DNA of 64,000 nucleotides, from positions 18,893,655-18,957,654 of the forward strand of contig NC_091137.1 in assembly GCF_041381155.1 (NCBI RefSeq), read 5' to 3'. The stretch comes from Argopecten irradians. Lineage: Eukaryota; Mollusca; Bivalvia; Pectinida; Pectinidae. Position 1 is the first letter of the stretch; every line of letters begins with the position of its first letter. The notes beneath the pieces were generated by a model. The model ran no database searches, was not told where the DNA came from, and saw nothing but the letters and a program-made list of their open reading frames with translations. This document shows, in pieces, positions 41,401-55,500 of this stretch. Position numbers and translations under genes: made by a program.

Positions 41401-44400
41401 ACATGGTAGCTAAAATTTCAGGACTCCAGTTCTCCTACTTTTGGAGAAGTTGTTTATAGGGATGCCGGACAGACGACTGGGGGACAACGGAGGCCACACT
41501 ATGGCATAAGCCATTCAGGTAGGTGAGCTAAGAACAGCTGAATTTGTCTCCAAATGGAAGTGAAGATCAACAAATGAATATTTCCCAATTAATTATCATA
41601 TAAAATTATACTGTCAACTGCTATATTTTCAATTAAGATAGTAATAGTCTCATCACTACTCACAGCTTTGTCCTTGAACAGGTCATCCCCGGTAAGATGG
41701 TACGTCGCCAGCAGTCCTCCCAAAACTCGGATGGTGATTTCAAATAAGTTCACATCTTTATCTTTTTCAAAAGTGAGTTCAGTAGCTACCCATTCCCTAG
41801 CATCATCAAACTCTACAAGACATTATAGAAAGCAATAATGAGTATAAAATTATTCAGAACAATTTGGACACATTTTTGCTTGACTATTTCCGTGGGTCAG
41901 TCAGGAAGTAAATGTCACTATATAACTACCAATCCATATTTACTGTATACTGCTATTTGACCATTTAATCCCCTCCCCTCTAACCATAAGCAACCCCTCC
42001 CATTTTTCTAGGCCTCAAGTTCACTTAACTTGAATTTATTTTCAAAGGGACAATTTGATTTCAGATTTCAGCTTAGTTTGAGTATTCCTCAATGTACCTA
42101 CCTGGTTTGAGTCCGAGGATAACCAGAGTGTCCAGTGAGTCTACAATGGTCAAACCTACACCAAACCACTCCGAGTGTGTGCGTGTGATAGGGTGGAATT
42201 CATCATGTCCCCAAGCATACTTTTTGTAAGCCTGCCAGGCAAACCGAAAAGCATCAACTACAGCCTCCTGTCGGGCCGTCCTCTTCCCCTCCTCTGTAAC
42301 AGGTAGATATGTAAGGTTTAAGTAAAACAAATACTGATCGTGCAAAAAGTCGTATAAGTAAATATCTGACACTTAAAACTAAACTGGTTTCTCCATAATA
42401 CAAATATTTTAGGTAAATAGATATAGATAACTGAAGTTACAGCACTGCAATAACATTAATGATTTCAATATACAACTCCACAAGAAATAAGTAAAGTGAA
42501 CACTATCAAAGCTTTTAGAAAATATCTTTAAAGAAGCTTATGATTTATGATAAGTTGTTGATTATTAGCTGACCTAGCCAGTGAGCTTATGTCAAGGTGC
42601 GGTGTATGCCATCCATCAACTTTTCACATTCTTTCAAATCCTTTTTCTTTTGTAGAAATGAAGCGATTTAGTTCTAATTTGGTCTGAAACTTCCTTGGGT
42701 GAAAGAGAACCAATTTTGTATAAACAGTGGGTCTGGTCACCCAAGGGGCCTGAAGGGCAGGGCCCAATATGGGAAATATAGCAAATGCTTTAAAATCCTT
42801 CTTCTAGGAATGAAGGGATTTAGTTCTAATTTGGCCTGAAGCTTCCTTGAGTGAAGGAAAACCAATTTTGTATATAAACGGTGAGCACTGTCGCCCAGGT
42901 GCCTAGAGGGCAGGGCCCAAGAGGGGAAATATAGCTAATTCTTTGAAAACCTTCTTCTTCTGTAGTGCTCAATAAAGGGATTTAGTTCTAATTTGATCTG
43001 AAGCTTCCGTGGGTAAAGGGGAACCAATTTTGTATAAATGGAGGATCTTGTCCCCAGGGGCCTGGAGGATGGGGCCCAATATGGAAAATATAGCAAATTT
43101 TTCAAAATCCTTCTTCTTCTGTAGGAATGAAAGGATTTAGTTCTAATCTGGTCTGACACATCCTTGGGTGAAATGGAACCAATATTGTATAAACAGAAGA
43201 ACTGGTCCCCCCGGGGCCTGGAGTGTGGGGCCCAATAGGGGAAATACAGCAAATTCTTTAAAATCCTTCTCCTTTTGTAGGAATGAAAGGATTTAGTTCT
43301 AATTTAGAATTTAGTCTGACGCTTCCTTGGGTGAAATGTTACCAATATTGTATAAACAGAACTGGTCCCCCAGGGGCCTGGAGGGTGGGGCCCAATATGG
43401 AAAATATAGCAAATTCTTTAAAATCCTCCTTCTTCTGCAGGAATGAAAGGATTTAGTTTAAATTTAGTCTGACACTTCCTTGGGTGAAGTGGAACCAATT
43501 TTGTATCAACGGTGAGGCTGTTCCCCCAAGGGCCAGAGGGGCAGGGCCCTATAGGGGAAATAGAGCAAATTCTATAAAATCTATCTGTAGAAATAAATAG
43601 ATTAAGTTCAATTCTAAAGCCTTCAAGTTGGTAGCTTGTGTTCTTAGCCTGAAACAGGTGAGAAATACAGGCCCAATGGGTCTCTTGTTTTCTGAATGAA
43701 AGTTCTCTCTGCTTTAAAAATAATATTTTGTAGATTTGTAGATGTATAAGTCAAAACTGATGTATTCAACATACCATATACAGAATTTATTTTTGATAAG
43801 ACAGGCTTATGGTTTATAATTTTGACAAAATAATTATAAGAATAGAATTTTTCATTTAGATACAAAATGCTTACAAATTTTAATTAAAATGTACATACTG
43901 CATTTCATATGACAGACTTACGGTTAAAGTAGTCGTAGGGTGGTACCGCATGCTGATCTACATTAAAGTCAGGGTCAGCTCCTCTGTCTACAGGCTGGTT
44001 CTAAACATTATTAATAATTCACTTAACTATTCATACTTAAAACATTTACAAAATTAAAGAGAAAATTCTGTCTACCAGTAATAATACAAATATAAATCAA
44101 AATGTTGAAGTAAGATTTAATGAAATTTAAGTTTAGATATTAGGTTTTATTGTTGATGTATGTGACAATCATTTTATTCTCACACAAAAAAATGGAAGAC
44201 TGACACCATGAAGAAAAGAACTGAGAAATGTATCATGCAGTACAGTGGTACATTAACCCACCAGCTGACCGTCAACATTGTCGTCTTTCTCATTGTCATC
44301 ATCCTTCCCGACTTCACCATTTTCATCCCTTTCGAGGATTTCTTGTTTCTCTTCAGGGGGAAGCAGACCTACCTCCTCCCCACCGCCATTAGGTGGGCGA

Positions 44401-46681
44401 TCGACGACAGGTTTGTGTTGTGGCGGGCGTCTCATACCTGGTTTGTGCTTCTGTAAACGTTTCTAAAAGATAGTAACATCAAAAGTTATATTACATCTTA
44501 TTGCTATTATAATTAAGCGCTTTCAGTCAATTTCTACTTTGAAGAAGAATTATATCTACTTATAAAGAAATAAGGTCTGTGTTAATACTGTAATATCATC
44601 CGCGAGGTCAATTAATAGGATTACCCCCTGCCCCATACCCTCACCTTGCTTTGTAACAAAGGCGTTTAAAAGGTGGCAGTATACTCGGCCACCGCTGCCC
44701 ATACGGATTTCACTAAATTGGTTGTTAAAAAACCTTTTTAAGATCAACAAATTAAAAAAGCTTTACAAATATATTAATTTTGAGGTAATGAGTTGACTAT
44801 ACAATATAATATCTATAACATGAAACAGAATTTTATATACATGTACCAGCCAGAAGTATATACATGTATATATATATATTCTAGTAGTTTGACACTTACA
44901 TTATACTCATCAATCTGTTGCTTAGCAACCCTTTTAAGGTCATCTTGTTTATTGAGCTTTGGCACCCCAGCTTGAGGTGGCTGAATCTGCTGGTTGTCAT
45001 TTCCTTGCCCGAGAAATTTGTCCTTGAAGAATGGACTACCATTTTCAGGAGCTACTTTGTCTACCGCTTGTCTTTTGTCCTTTGTTAATTTAGCATCCTC
45101 ACTTGACAATTTGTTTCCGTGATGAATAGCAGGTAGAATGTACAGTGCGCTCAGCCCACCTAACACAATAATCAGACAAATCACACTCCTCTGTAGGCTT
45201 GACAGTCTTTTCCATACCTGAGATAGATAGATATAGACATCTTCAAATATTATTTATGTCATGAATATTTTGAGTTGGTAATTTTTTGTGTCAAATTGAT
45301 ACATTTATGCATCAAACTTTTAGAAATCAATTGTATTTGACCCAATAATTTTAACTCCCAAAGTAATGAACATAAAGTAAAATTGGAAGTGCTGTTAGCC
45401 AAGGCCTGTTAGTATAGATACGGTAAGCAGTGGCCATGCATGCATGATGGATATTCAGTCATTCAGATGTTGGCATTGGGGTCACACTTTTGACTGAAAG
45501 CAGGAGCTGTTATGTGTGCCTTTACTCTTTAATTTTAGTCAGTGTTAACATTAACCTGGCATACTCCTACCAGATGACAATCTCTTTCTGCAAGTACTTT
45601 TCTGCATTTATCAATCAATTAATTTTTTGGCAAATAGTATAAATGATAACACATGTTATGATCAGCATGTCAAAATATCATCTATTCTACCTACTCCTAG
45701 AGACTAAATCTATCTGGAAATTGTGGATTTCCCTTGATACATGAGAGTGCTATATGCATATGATAGCATATGATAGAGTTCAGTATTGCCAAACTCTGAA
45801 TTTGTGATGAGGTAAAATCAGGTGCCTACCCTGGAAAAAAATGGGTGAAGGGGTCAAAACAAGGGTTATGTGTGAAACAACATTTTAGTGTAATTTTTAA
45901 CACTTTTTTAAAGCTTAAAATATACATATATTTATTATTTTCATATTGCTATTCTGTGATATTTTTGTAATAATCTAATTAATATCTGATGATTAATGAA
46001 ATGTTTTGTATTAAAAAATCTTGAAATAATTATTAAATAAAACTGGATGTGATTAAATCTTTTTCTGAAATCACAAGTGTTTGTGCTTTTGAAGTATGAT
46101 TAATGCAGGGTTGTGCCAAACCTGTTTTAGTGGACCTATCTCATATTTTCTCAATCACTCCACAGGTACCTGGCTCGTTTTTTTAATGGCATGTTGTAGT
46201 ATATAATATATATTGTAACATCAAACATAGAATTAATATTTGGTACTAACTTCAAAAGTGCTTTCTATCTTTTTGAAAAACATATAATATATACATATAT
46301 AATATATATTGTACACATGCAGGTATGTATTATGTACAAGAACATGCCTTTAAAAAAACCCGAGCCAGGTATATACGTATACCTATGATCACTCTGTATC
46401 TTGATTACTAATTTGCTGAGCTACATACAACCATATACTTGGTATATTTATAATTGATTAATTGATCATTAAAATTTGGAAGATTTTTTTTTTTTATTTA
46501 TTTATTTTTCTACATAACAGTAGATCTGAACATCTGTACTGTTGACACCACAGGCCTTATAAAGTTACCCTCAGTTGGCAATGCAACTCACTCTCCAAAA
46601 AGATTGTCTTTTTCGTGGTTCTTTCTGTTCATCGTCGAAACCAAGACTGATGGAAAGAAAGTCTCTCTTTGCACCAGGCAT
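35446..46681 (-). CDS. MAN1B1: ER mannosyl-oligosaccharide alpha-1,2-mannosidase (GH47)
   Basis: Type II membrane enzyme that trims one mannose from Man9GlcNAc2 in the early secretory pathway, marking slow-folding glycoproteins for degradation. Exons (minus): 46681-46592, 45217-44900, 44462-44262, 44000-43922, 42293-42102, 41812-41664, 41197-41009, 39213-39026, 38643-38520, 37786-37592, 35775-35446. All joins are GT-AG and in frame: 684 residues, against ~699 in human. Cytosolic [13 protein letters not shown] and WKRLSSLQR precede a membrane helix at about 42-60; then a Pro/Gln/Asp-rich stem; catalytic domain from about 235. Catalytic residues: Glu318 (FEITIR), Asp450 (GDSYYEY), Arg584/Glu586 (RPETVES); the Cys pair is kept. 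The Ca-binding Thr of FNTEAH is Ser674 here. An upstream in-frame Met at 46840 would add 53 residues; I prefer 46681 because homology begins just after it. Confidence 0.95.
35960..37465. mobile_element. 1.5-kb element with long terminal inverted repeats (MAN1B1 intron 10)
   Basis: TTGACGCAAGGATAGTGTGA at the left is mirrored by TCACACTATTCTTGCGTCGA at the right. Arms share about 170 bp including TTGATCACTACATCAGCATT and GGTTATGTTATCTCGACGG. The core has no recognisable transposase. Confidence 0.85.
37815..38215. mobile_element. TTAA-flanked MITE, family 2, copy b
   Basis: 401 bp with perfect 21-bp ends starting TTAAAGGCCCACTACC. In MAN1B1 intron 9. Intact ends and alignment with 11846-12240 define the family. 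Confidence 0.9.
39373..40640. mobile_element. 1.27-kb inverted-repeat element (MAN1B1 intron 7)
   Basis: GGCCACACCAATTTGAAA at the left, TTTCAAATTGGTGTGGCC at the right; arms are A/T-rich and only partly paired further in. No protein frame of note. Confidence 0.7.
41300..41535. repeat. Fragment of the GTGAGCTAA / AGAGCCCAATGGGCC repeat family
   Basis: Begins ACACAAGAGCCCAATGGGCC and ends CAGGTAGGTGAGCTAAG in MAN1B1 intron 6. Similar end pieces appear near 39330-39356 (CTCACCGGCCCTTCGGGCC) and at the borders of the tandem arrays at 42567 and 58492. Confidence 0.55.
42567..43690. repeat. ~157-bp tandem array within a repeat element (MAN1B1 intron 4)
   Basis: About six units from 42655 on, each with GGATTTAGTTCTAATTTGG, TGGGTGAAAGGGAACCAATT-like text, CCCCCAGGGGCCTGGAGGG and AATATAGCAAATTC. 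Borders GTGAGCTTATG (left) and CCCAATGGGTCTCTTGTT (right) match those of the array in SWT1 intron 9, so this is one element with a variable number of internal units. Confidence 0.85.
46167..46371. mobile_element. Inverted-repeat element, TACCTGGCTCG ends, copy b (MAN1B1 intron 1)
   Basis: TACCTGGCTCGTTTTTTTA and TAAAAAAACCCGAGCCAGGTA-like inverted ends, 205 bp, AT-rich core. Relative of 20869-21184. Confidence 0.75.
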
Positions 46682-46840
46682 AATGACTGTTAGTGATTCT
46701 GGAATATCCGTATCGCTCGCATGTCGCCTTGATGTAAATTCTAGTTTAGATTCTGTAGCAAACACGTATTGACCGGATACCCATTGAAAGGAGAGTATAA
46801 AATTAGAATAAAAAACGGACCCTAAAAAATATCCGACCAT

Positions 46841-49503
46841 GCTCTATATACATTGGATTATGATATTTACACAGGATTGTATAGAAATATTACAATATTG
46901 AAAACAATATTTCAGTGTTCAAGATTTGATAATAACGCTAGTCTAGTATATTTTTGTTCATAAAATGGCATTGAAAGACTTTATCAACATTTCGTTTATT
47001 CATGTGCGTGATTGCCTTATGCTACACTTCAACTCGTTCAATCCGGAAACAAATTTCTGATACGGATCCAAATTATTACATTAGACTGCTTTCATTTTTA
47101 CGACACTTATTTTGTAGTTTTACATTTGATATTTTTCATTTATATCCTTAACAACTAATTTGTTTTAGTATTAATCAATGATAATATAATTTTGAATAAA
47201 ATATACTACAATTGCTTTTTATTTACCAAAACATTAACGACAATGTTCAGACCACTTGCTTCTGGATGCCAGACCACGATGCTGACTTAGCTCAACAGGT
47301 AAAATAAACACCCTTATCGGAGAATATTTTGCATAAAAAGAAAATTAGCATTGCCTTTAAGGCTTCATAACAATGCAGTTTCTTTGTATAAAGGATTGTC
47401 ACTGCATTTCCTACCCTTATACGACTGTTCAGTTGCAGAATCTGTCGTGAAATATTCCCGCGGGTTGTCTGATGAAAAGGGAGACAACCTCTTTCAGCAA
47501 AGTTTACAACAAACTGAGCAATTACATTCCACGCCTCAATCACGACATATTCTTCTACGTTTGAGGATAATAACGAAAAAATGTTGAAAATATGTAAAAA
47601 CCATTTACCTACAATCTTTCAATTTTAACTATCATCAATTTTTTCATGCACCCTGGCAAAAATGCCCTACTGGACTGTTAGTAGGCCTAACCGTTTACCC
47701 ACTAACATTAGGGTGCAAACAATCCAATGTAACAGTTAATGTTAAACAAGGAGAATTACTTTGAGCGTTTTGCAATAAATTGACTGAAGGCAAGACCTTA
47801 AAGGGCGCAGCCAGATGTTTCAGTAACCGTTAATTATGCAATGTTAAAAAGTTCAATTTATAGAAATATCGGAGTCGAATATCTCACTCTATCCTTGTCC
47901 CAAAACCCCCATTTGAGAAGGAAATTCACATAAGAGAAAGAAGAAATTTCTATTTCCTTAACAAATATCCCGTGTTGGGTCAGCTGATTATATTGGAAGG
48001 TGGCATATCACTTGAACATTTGCAAATAAGGAGCAATTGCACTGAGCTTCTACCAGACTAAGATTACAGTCGTCGGATCATAAAAGTGTTTGAACCGCTT
48101 AATTATATATTGAGCTGACTCCAAAGCATCACATTCACACTGATGGGATTTTTTACAGTGGGTAAAAAATGGCAACCGCAAACTGTAGCTGTCTGTGTGT
48201 AGGATTGAATTTTGAAGATAGTGTTTTTTCTTATATTTTCATGTATGGGTTACCTTAGAAGTGCTTTGCAATTCGTGCCCTTTAGGCACGAAGGGCTGTG
48301 CCCTTATAACTTGCTACAAGCAGCCCGAGACAAGTAAAACTTTTGTTTAACTGTCGATACAAAATCAGTGAATCTACTCTTTATATAGAATTCAGGTTTT
48401 CTAATTTACTGTCCTATAGACCAATCCACATCAATCTGCTATAGAAGGCTATGGTGCTATACCATTTGAACGACCCTTCTGTCAGTGCTCAGTTTTAGTC
48501 TAGAACTGCTGTTATAATTAGTGCTTTATTACCCCATACAAACAGTTTATGTTGATGTGAAACTGAATAATCATTTAATTTCCATGTCATCACATTCTGT
48601 CTTATGTTTTTTGTTGAACTGACTATTTAAGTATATTAGCATAGCAGTCTGTGATGGTAATTTTTTTCGCTGCTAGTCATTTGGACTAGTAAACCCCAAA
48701 ATTTAACTAGTCCGACTATTTTATCACTAGTCTAGCCGTTTTGCTTCAGCATTTCAAATTCAGTCATGATCAGTATACAATTTTTCGCCCAAATTGCACT
48801 TTGGATGCTTTCGTGAACACTAATTCTCACAAAATGATCCAATCAGACTGAAATATTCGCATAAAGAATCCACTCAAAATGTGTTGAAAAATGCAATTGA
48901 CCACCGCTCTTGTAAATGTAGCATTTATCAATATTAATCGAATGGGGAGCCACTAGTCACACTAATCCAATCGGACTAGCTCATTACAATGGGCATTAGT
49001 CCCTCTGTAAAATTACTAGTCATGGGCATCGGACTAATGTTTAAAGTCACAGTCTGGCATAGTAAATAAACTAAAAGGTAATACTATATGTTATAAAAAA
49101 ACAGTTGTTAATTTGATTTTCTTGTCTAGCTCTATGGAGCATTAATTCTCAGATAACACCGGTACCTTGACTTGGATATACTTTATTCAACCCAATAAGC
49201 ACCCTCATTCTTATAAGTGCCCCTTCCCATTTTAAGCCCTCAATTTTAAATTAAATGCAGACATATGATATAAAAACTTTGGCATTGTTTATTGATTTCT
49301 TTTGAAAAATGATATATGGTATAAAAAGCTAGTTCAAATTTGGTTCTAAAACTTTTTAACTTCTCACATAGTGGTGCTACTTGTATTCATTCATTTGTTA
49401 CATGGTAAATGCATGCACCATCCATTTGTTTTTGTAGTTTTCTGAATGTGTTTATATTTTTCAGATGTTCATGATGGACAAGACTCTAGGTGTTCAGATG
49501 TAA
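46841..49503. other. Divergent intergenic region between MAN1B1 and SWT1
   Basis: Both genes are transcribed away from this 2.6-kb stretch, so it should hold both promoters. A splice acceptor TTTTTCAG at 49457-49464 shows that SWT1 has at least one upstream non-coding exon. I could not place that exon. A segment near 48.66-49.06 kb is rich in CTAGTC/GACTAGT motifs, probably an old repeat. Confidence 0.5.
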
Positions 49504-52500
49504 ATGATGAGTGATCAAGGGAAAGGCAAACCCACTTTGCCATTTGGCTGGATTGTTCGCCAGTCAACTTCTTTCCCTGATCGAGTTTACTATTTCAACA
49601 CACAAACTGGTGCTACAACATGGGAAATGCCAGATCTTCTCAAGGATTTAAATCCTGGTCTGGTACGTTCTGGTACTCAGTGAGAGAATCATGTTATAAC
49701 TCATATGTTTTTAAAAAACGTTTCCATTACTAGTACATTATGTACACTGTCACTTCCATAAGACAAGTGACCAGGAATTAGCATAAGTACACAAAGGTGT
49801 AAAACGTGTATGAGTTGTCTTCCAAAATGAAAGTCAAATTTGATACTTGATATCAATTTTAGCACTGCAGAATATACAACACAACATGTTATAGCATTGT
49901 AATATTGTGTACACATTGCATTAGTTATGAAAACATCAATATAAAATATTCACTGAATGTTTAACAAAATCATTACATAAACTTAATCAATAAAGTAAAA
50001 CATGAATGTCCATAAGAAAAAGTATGTTCTGAAATATGGCACTATGGCATATCACACAAAAAATCTGTCTGCAAACTTAAGAAGCTTGTATTAAAAAATG
50101 TAATAAATTGATTTCAACCAAGTTTAGACAAAATCATCAATATGAAGAAAAATTAATGATTGTATAAATAGCACCAGCATGTATTCAAATTGTTTGATTA
50201 AACTTTCAGAATCCAAATATTCATGGAACAAGCAAAAGACCATCTGATGTTAAACATGGCCACAGAAAACATGATGTCAAACTCAAAACTTCTGGTGTCA
50301 ATCAGCAGCGAGTAAAACAGCAGGTATCAGGTGAGAGCCATCCCATTCCCAACGTCAGCCATCCAAATCCTGCAGCAAGCCAACAGCTGACTTCAGTTAA
50401 CCATCCAGTTCCTGGAGGAAGTCAGAATTTTCCAATAGAGGCCAAATTTTCACCCGAGTTTTCTGATGATGATGGGGACAGTCTGGATCTTTCTTTGGAG
50501 CCAAGTGACACTTTTAATCCTGCATCTGAACATCAAAGTTATTATAACTTTAAAGAACATTGGACTTCTGATAAATTTACAAGAAAAGACCATATTCCTT
50601 TGCCAACAAATGAACATCTTAAAACATCAGACAAACTTCGTCATTCAGTTGGCAACTTTGAAAAGAAAGTCCAGAGGGCAGGGTCCTCTGCAGCCAGCGT
50701 AAGGAGTAATAGCAGTAACGTAGAGAACGCTAACCGTCTTGACAAAGGACAGAGAACTTCAAGTCATGAACTTGAACATTCTCCAGCTAAAAAATCCAAA
50801 TTATCATCCAACATTCATACTCAGGAACCAGGATCTAGGTATGTTCTTAGTTCAAAAGACATTGTCAACTCTAAATACTCACACTTAGGTACACTTTCCA
50901 ATCCTCCAGACATTTTAGTTGGAACTGAAAAATGTGGTTTACCAAGTGGCCAAAAAGACAGATATAATGGTAAAGTAGAACAGAAAAGGAGCATAAAGAG
51001 CAGACTTGGTTACCCACAACCTGCTGGTAACACAGTGGAGGATTGTAGGAAGATTGATAAAGGACAGGTGTGGAACTCAAGTAAGAGTTCTTCAACAAAA
51101 CAGGATTCTGAGACAGTTAATCGCCAAGTGGAAAGTTCAAAAACAAGAGTGAAGAAGAAAGCGGTAAGCAGACTCAAAGTGAAAAGCGATGAAACTGATG
51201 GCAGCGTTACAAAGAGTGTGCGTGGGGATGTGAGAAAAGTGATATCTTCTGATGCTAGTCATTGTTCATTATCATTAGCTGATTTTCAGGATGCTGAGAA
51301 TGCTGCAAGGGACAGATTTTCAAGTGGGAGTGTACACGGCTCTGACACACATGGACCTACCAGGCGTCACTTGTCAGATCCAGAGAAACTCCTTAGTATC
51401 CAGTCCTGGATCAACCATTGTGAACCAGAGGATGATCTGTCGGACAAGTCCAGTGAAATCCAGGTACCGTGTTGGAACATCTCATCTCCTGACCAGGATT
51501 CAGGTCAGGGAAGTTTGGTACCAAAAAATCCTGACAGACGGGTTATCATGTCGAATGATAAATTATCTATATCTACCGTGGACAGTGTGCTGCAACCATC
51601 AGTTGGGGAATCACGTAAAGATTTTGGTGTTTCTAAAAATAACTCTTGGAAAGGTAAGATCAATATGGCTGTTGTTTTGACAATATTCTTGTCTGTCAAT
51701 TAGTAATTCTGAGTATACAGTGACCACCTATGTTACCTATGAAAACTTTTCAGATTCCCCACAACATTTTCTGTAACGATTGGTAGTAACAACCTACCGA
51801 TTAAGATTGGATGTTTTGGATGCAGAGAAATATTTTTTTGCCCTTGTCATGAAATAGAAAGGGGCCACATAGTGTTACCTAAATTTATCCAGTGCTGTTG
51901 TATTCTGTCACAACTCGTCCCTGTCCCCATTTTATTTTGAGATGGGAATATTCCAATCTTTCAGACATTTCTAGCCTGTTTATGTTAAGCTCAGAAAAAT
52001 GGCAGCTTGTCTAAGAAAACTGATTTCACTGCATGCCATATATGGACAGGCTCCACTAGTTAAAATAAAAAAAAATAAGTTTCATTATTAACAGGTGTAC
52101 ATGCTAAACCTGCTCCTGTGGCTCACCGAAATGTGACAAGCATGGAGATCGATGAATGGCAGGCAGAGCCAGCAGTCATTGAGAACCGTCAGATTGAGGG
52201 CATGGACGTCTCTGAAATAGCAGTAAGTGAAATATAACTGCTTCATATTGACCTTGTTAGGAAAGTTTAGTAATTAATATTAAGAAAATAGTTCTCTTCA
52301 AAACATTTAGATATATGCCCCCCTTGTACAATACGATTACCGATAAAAATTTTAATACAACGCGTGTAGCGTTTGTATTATTGCTATCCGGTTTACTGTT
52401 GATTTGTAGGACTTGCCCTACAATGACATCGAGTGGTGACCTCTTGAACCATTTCATTCATAAACTCCCATTCATAAATTCCCTATTTATTGAATAATAA

Positions 52501-55500
52501 ACCTTTGGACCAATCAGTAGTCATGGGAAGACTGCCTTCTGATTGGTAGAATACACAGAGTGTGTAAAGAATACACAGAGTTTTATATAATATACAACAC
52601 TATCTAGGTCAACTCCCTGACTGTTGTGCCTGTTGGTGAACTCCTCTGTCCAACTTACATAATCTCTGTTAATGAATTGGACTTACTATCTAAGGCTTAT
52701 AGATCTGAGATAGTAAAGTAAACTAATAAGATGTTCTTTCTGTGTACCTTAAAATTATGTTTTTAAATGATTGTTAAAAACAGATCTTAGGTAAAGGCAA
52801 GATAACTTATAAGGCTGCCCTCATGTGTGCATGGTTTTACCAAAATAAGTGTATGTGCAACATAACAAACAAGAGTATAGGATAAAAACTCATTTTTAAT
52901 GAAGACTTGTTTTCTTTTGTAATTTTAGAATCTTTTATTTCATGTAGGAACTTTAATTATGAAAAATGTCATACAAAACATACATATTTTCTGTGATCAG
53001 TTGAATGTTCTTGAAATAATTGATATCATTGTCTTTTTTTAATATGGTTATATGTTTTGATTTTTGAAATTCATTTGATTTCATTCTATTTTTCTGTTAC
53101 TGCTGCGTTGTATTTGCAGTACTTTGAGTACTTTGATTCTTTGTAGTTGTGCACATTTAAAACAAAAAGAAAAACTACAATAGATTAATAATTTATTATC
53201 TATATTTTATATTGCCAATAAACACATCCAACTGAAATCAATATAAACAAACTGAAAAAAATGTATTTGAATAATAGAACCTAACTCGCCCACTTGACCT
53301 TCGTTACAGTATGTTTAAAGTAATGTTTTAACATATTGATGTTCTTTTACAGTTGAAAGAGGTTCGTGAACATTTACAAAAACAAGTCCCAACCGAGGTA
53401 AGTTGTGTTTTATTTCCCTTTATAGTTAAAAAAAATAACAGAAAACTGCCAGCTGATGTTATATTCATGTATTGATAGTATCTGTGCTTGACATGCAATA
53501 TTAACGAGTTGTTCTTTTGCTTTTTCAAGGTCACTGGTACACTAACAGAGCGTGTGTCTGTATCGGACAGCCAAACAAGTGTCACTAGTCTGGACAACAA
53601 ACAGGTAAATCATTCAAACATAATTATACAAAAGCCTACTCCTCCTTAAATCCCAATGCCGATCACAAATTTGGCGTGAAGAATCATTGGTTAAAATTTT
53701 ACTACTATTTAACTCCAATATGGATCGCTACTTAATTTTGTGAAAAAATGTCATTGGGATAGGACGTTCAGATTTTATATAAAGGAGGCTGGGCCAACCC
53801 CTAGGGAGAGAGATGGGCTAAAAAGAGGGAATCTTTTCTTACCCGGATAATTCTTTAAAGATGCTCCACCGCTGACAAATGGTATTTTTTCACTATTAAA
53901 AACAGGAGCAGACGATTTAGTATTTTTCTTCAGTTGCAAAAGTTACTTACTTTACACCATTACCACCACTGAAAAGTTTGAGCTTCTAATTTTACTTCAG
54001 GTTAAAAATATAAAAAATAAGTAATTGCATCCTGAAAAAATTCTGTGCCACTATATCCTATATGGAATGAAGTACTGCATGCACCAAAGGCAAAATAAAT
54101 TATTTTATATTATTTTTTGTGTTAATTTGACATATATATACACGATTAAACACCAATTATTATTCAAATAAGGAATATCATTTATGCTCTGTCGACGGTG
54201 GAGCATCTTTAATAAAAAAAATTTTTGTGAGATGACTGTCGAGACCCTGGACCTCTTGTTTTGTAGTGAAATCATGTCTACACAACTTCTGAACTACTGA
54301 GCTTACAGCAATGTTGGGGACCATGTGTAGATGTGCTTGCATGTTTGCTTTTATCAAAATTACTCATTAGCTTTTGGATAAATTTTGTTGAAACTTGGTC
54401 AATTGTAATGTATGCATGTCTAATTTGACACATCATATGTTTCAATAACGGCTTAATAATGGAAAAATAATTAGATTTCATATGTTACACTCATTTCAGC
54501 AATTGTTCTGAAGTTTAGTGGGGGGGTTATACTGAAATTGGGTTGTCCGTCTGTCTGTCTGTAGACACAACTCCTCCTACACTATAAAATTTGGTTCACA
54601 ACCCTGACAGTTCCACTTTGTGATTGAAGTAAATAGAAATCTCAATCTGTTTCAAGACACTTTGCATGCAGTACTTTCCAAATCTCAATACTATCTGACA
54701 ATGAATATCTATTTATTTGACAACTCTATTTTACAGAAGCTGTTGGTTGTGGTTGACACCAATGTATTGATAGACAGTCTTGGGTTTGTAGAGGAACTCC
54801 GAGACCAGGAATTCAAAGGTATGCTAATCCATTATAGCATTAAAAACCTGGTTTAATAGTTGACTTGACCAAAAACTCTTCAGGTACGCTCATCCGCTAT
54901 ACTATCAAACTTCTGGTTAGTTAACTTGACCAGGAACTCTAAGGTACGCTAATCAACGGTCGTATGGCTACTCTGTCACTCGTGGGGCCGTGGTGGTTGA
55001 GTGGTTAAAATGTCTCGACATATTACCACAAGCCCTCAACCACTGGGTTGCGAGTTTGAATCCCATTTGGGGCAGTTGTCAAGTACGATGATTTTTCTCC
55101 GGGTACTCCAACTTTCCTCCACCAACATACCTGGCACGTTCTTACATGGCCCTGGTTGTTAATAGGACATTAAACTAATAAAACCAAAACAAAAAAACTG
55201 TCACCAAAGATGATCTTGTTATTAACTTAGGAATAGTTTCAGGTGACTGGATTCACCACAAATGTTATTTAAACCATTACATTCTGGGAAGTTCTACTTT
55301 GTGTGTGATACAGACTTTCCCTTACTGTAGAAGTGGAATTACTTCAAAAGGCACGGCTGCATTACTTCCTCGATATGTGGATGAACTATATGGCTAGTTA
55401 CCTGTGCTTCTATACACAGGAGTACGGCTAATTTATTCTGGGAATGCAGCGCTTGTTTTAATTGGTCTATAAACACGCCCATTTCCCCAAAAATAAGCTT

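Noticed and set aside
44556-44750. 64-codon minus-strand frame in a MAN1B1 intron
   Set aside because: Not flanked by usable splice sites that fit the MAN1B1 phase, and no recognised domain.
48660-49060. Cluster of CTAGTC/GACTAGT motifs upstream of SWT1
   Set aside because: Irregular spacing and no clear ends; probably an old repeat, not enough to call a regulatory element.
54984-55075. Functional tRNA gene
   Set aside because: Boxes A and B are present but the acceptor stem does not close and the sequence continues into a SINE body with a target duplication.
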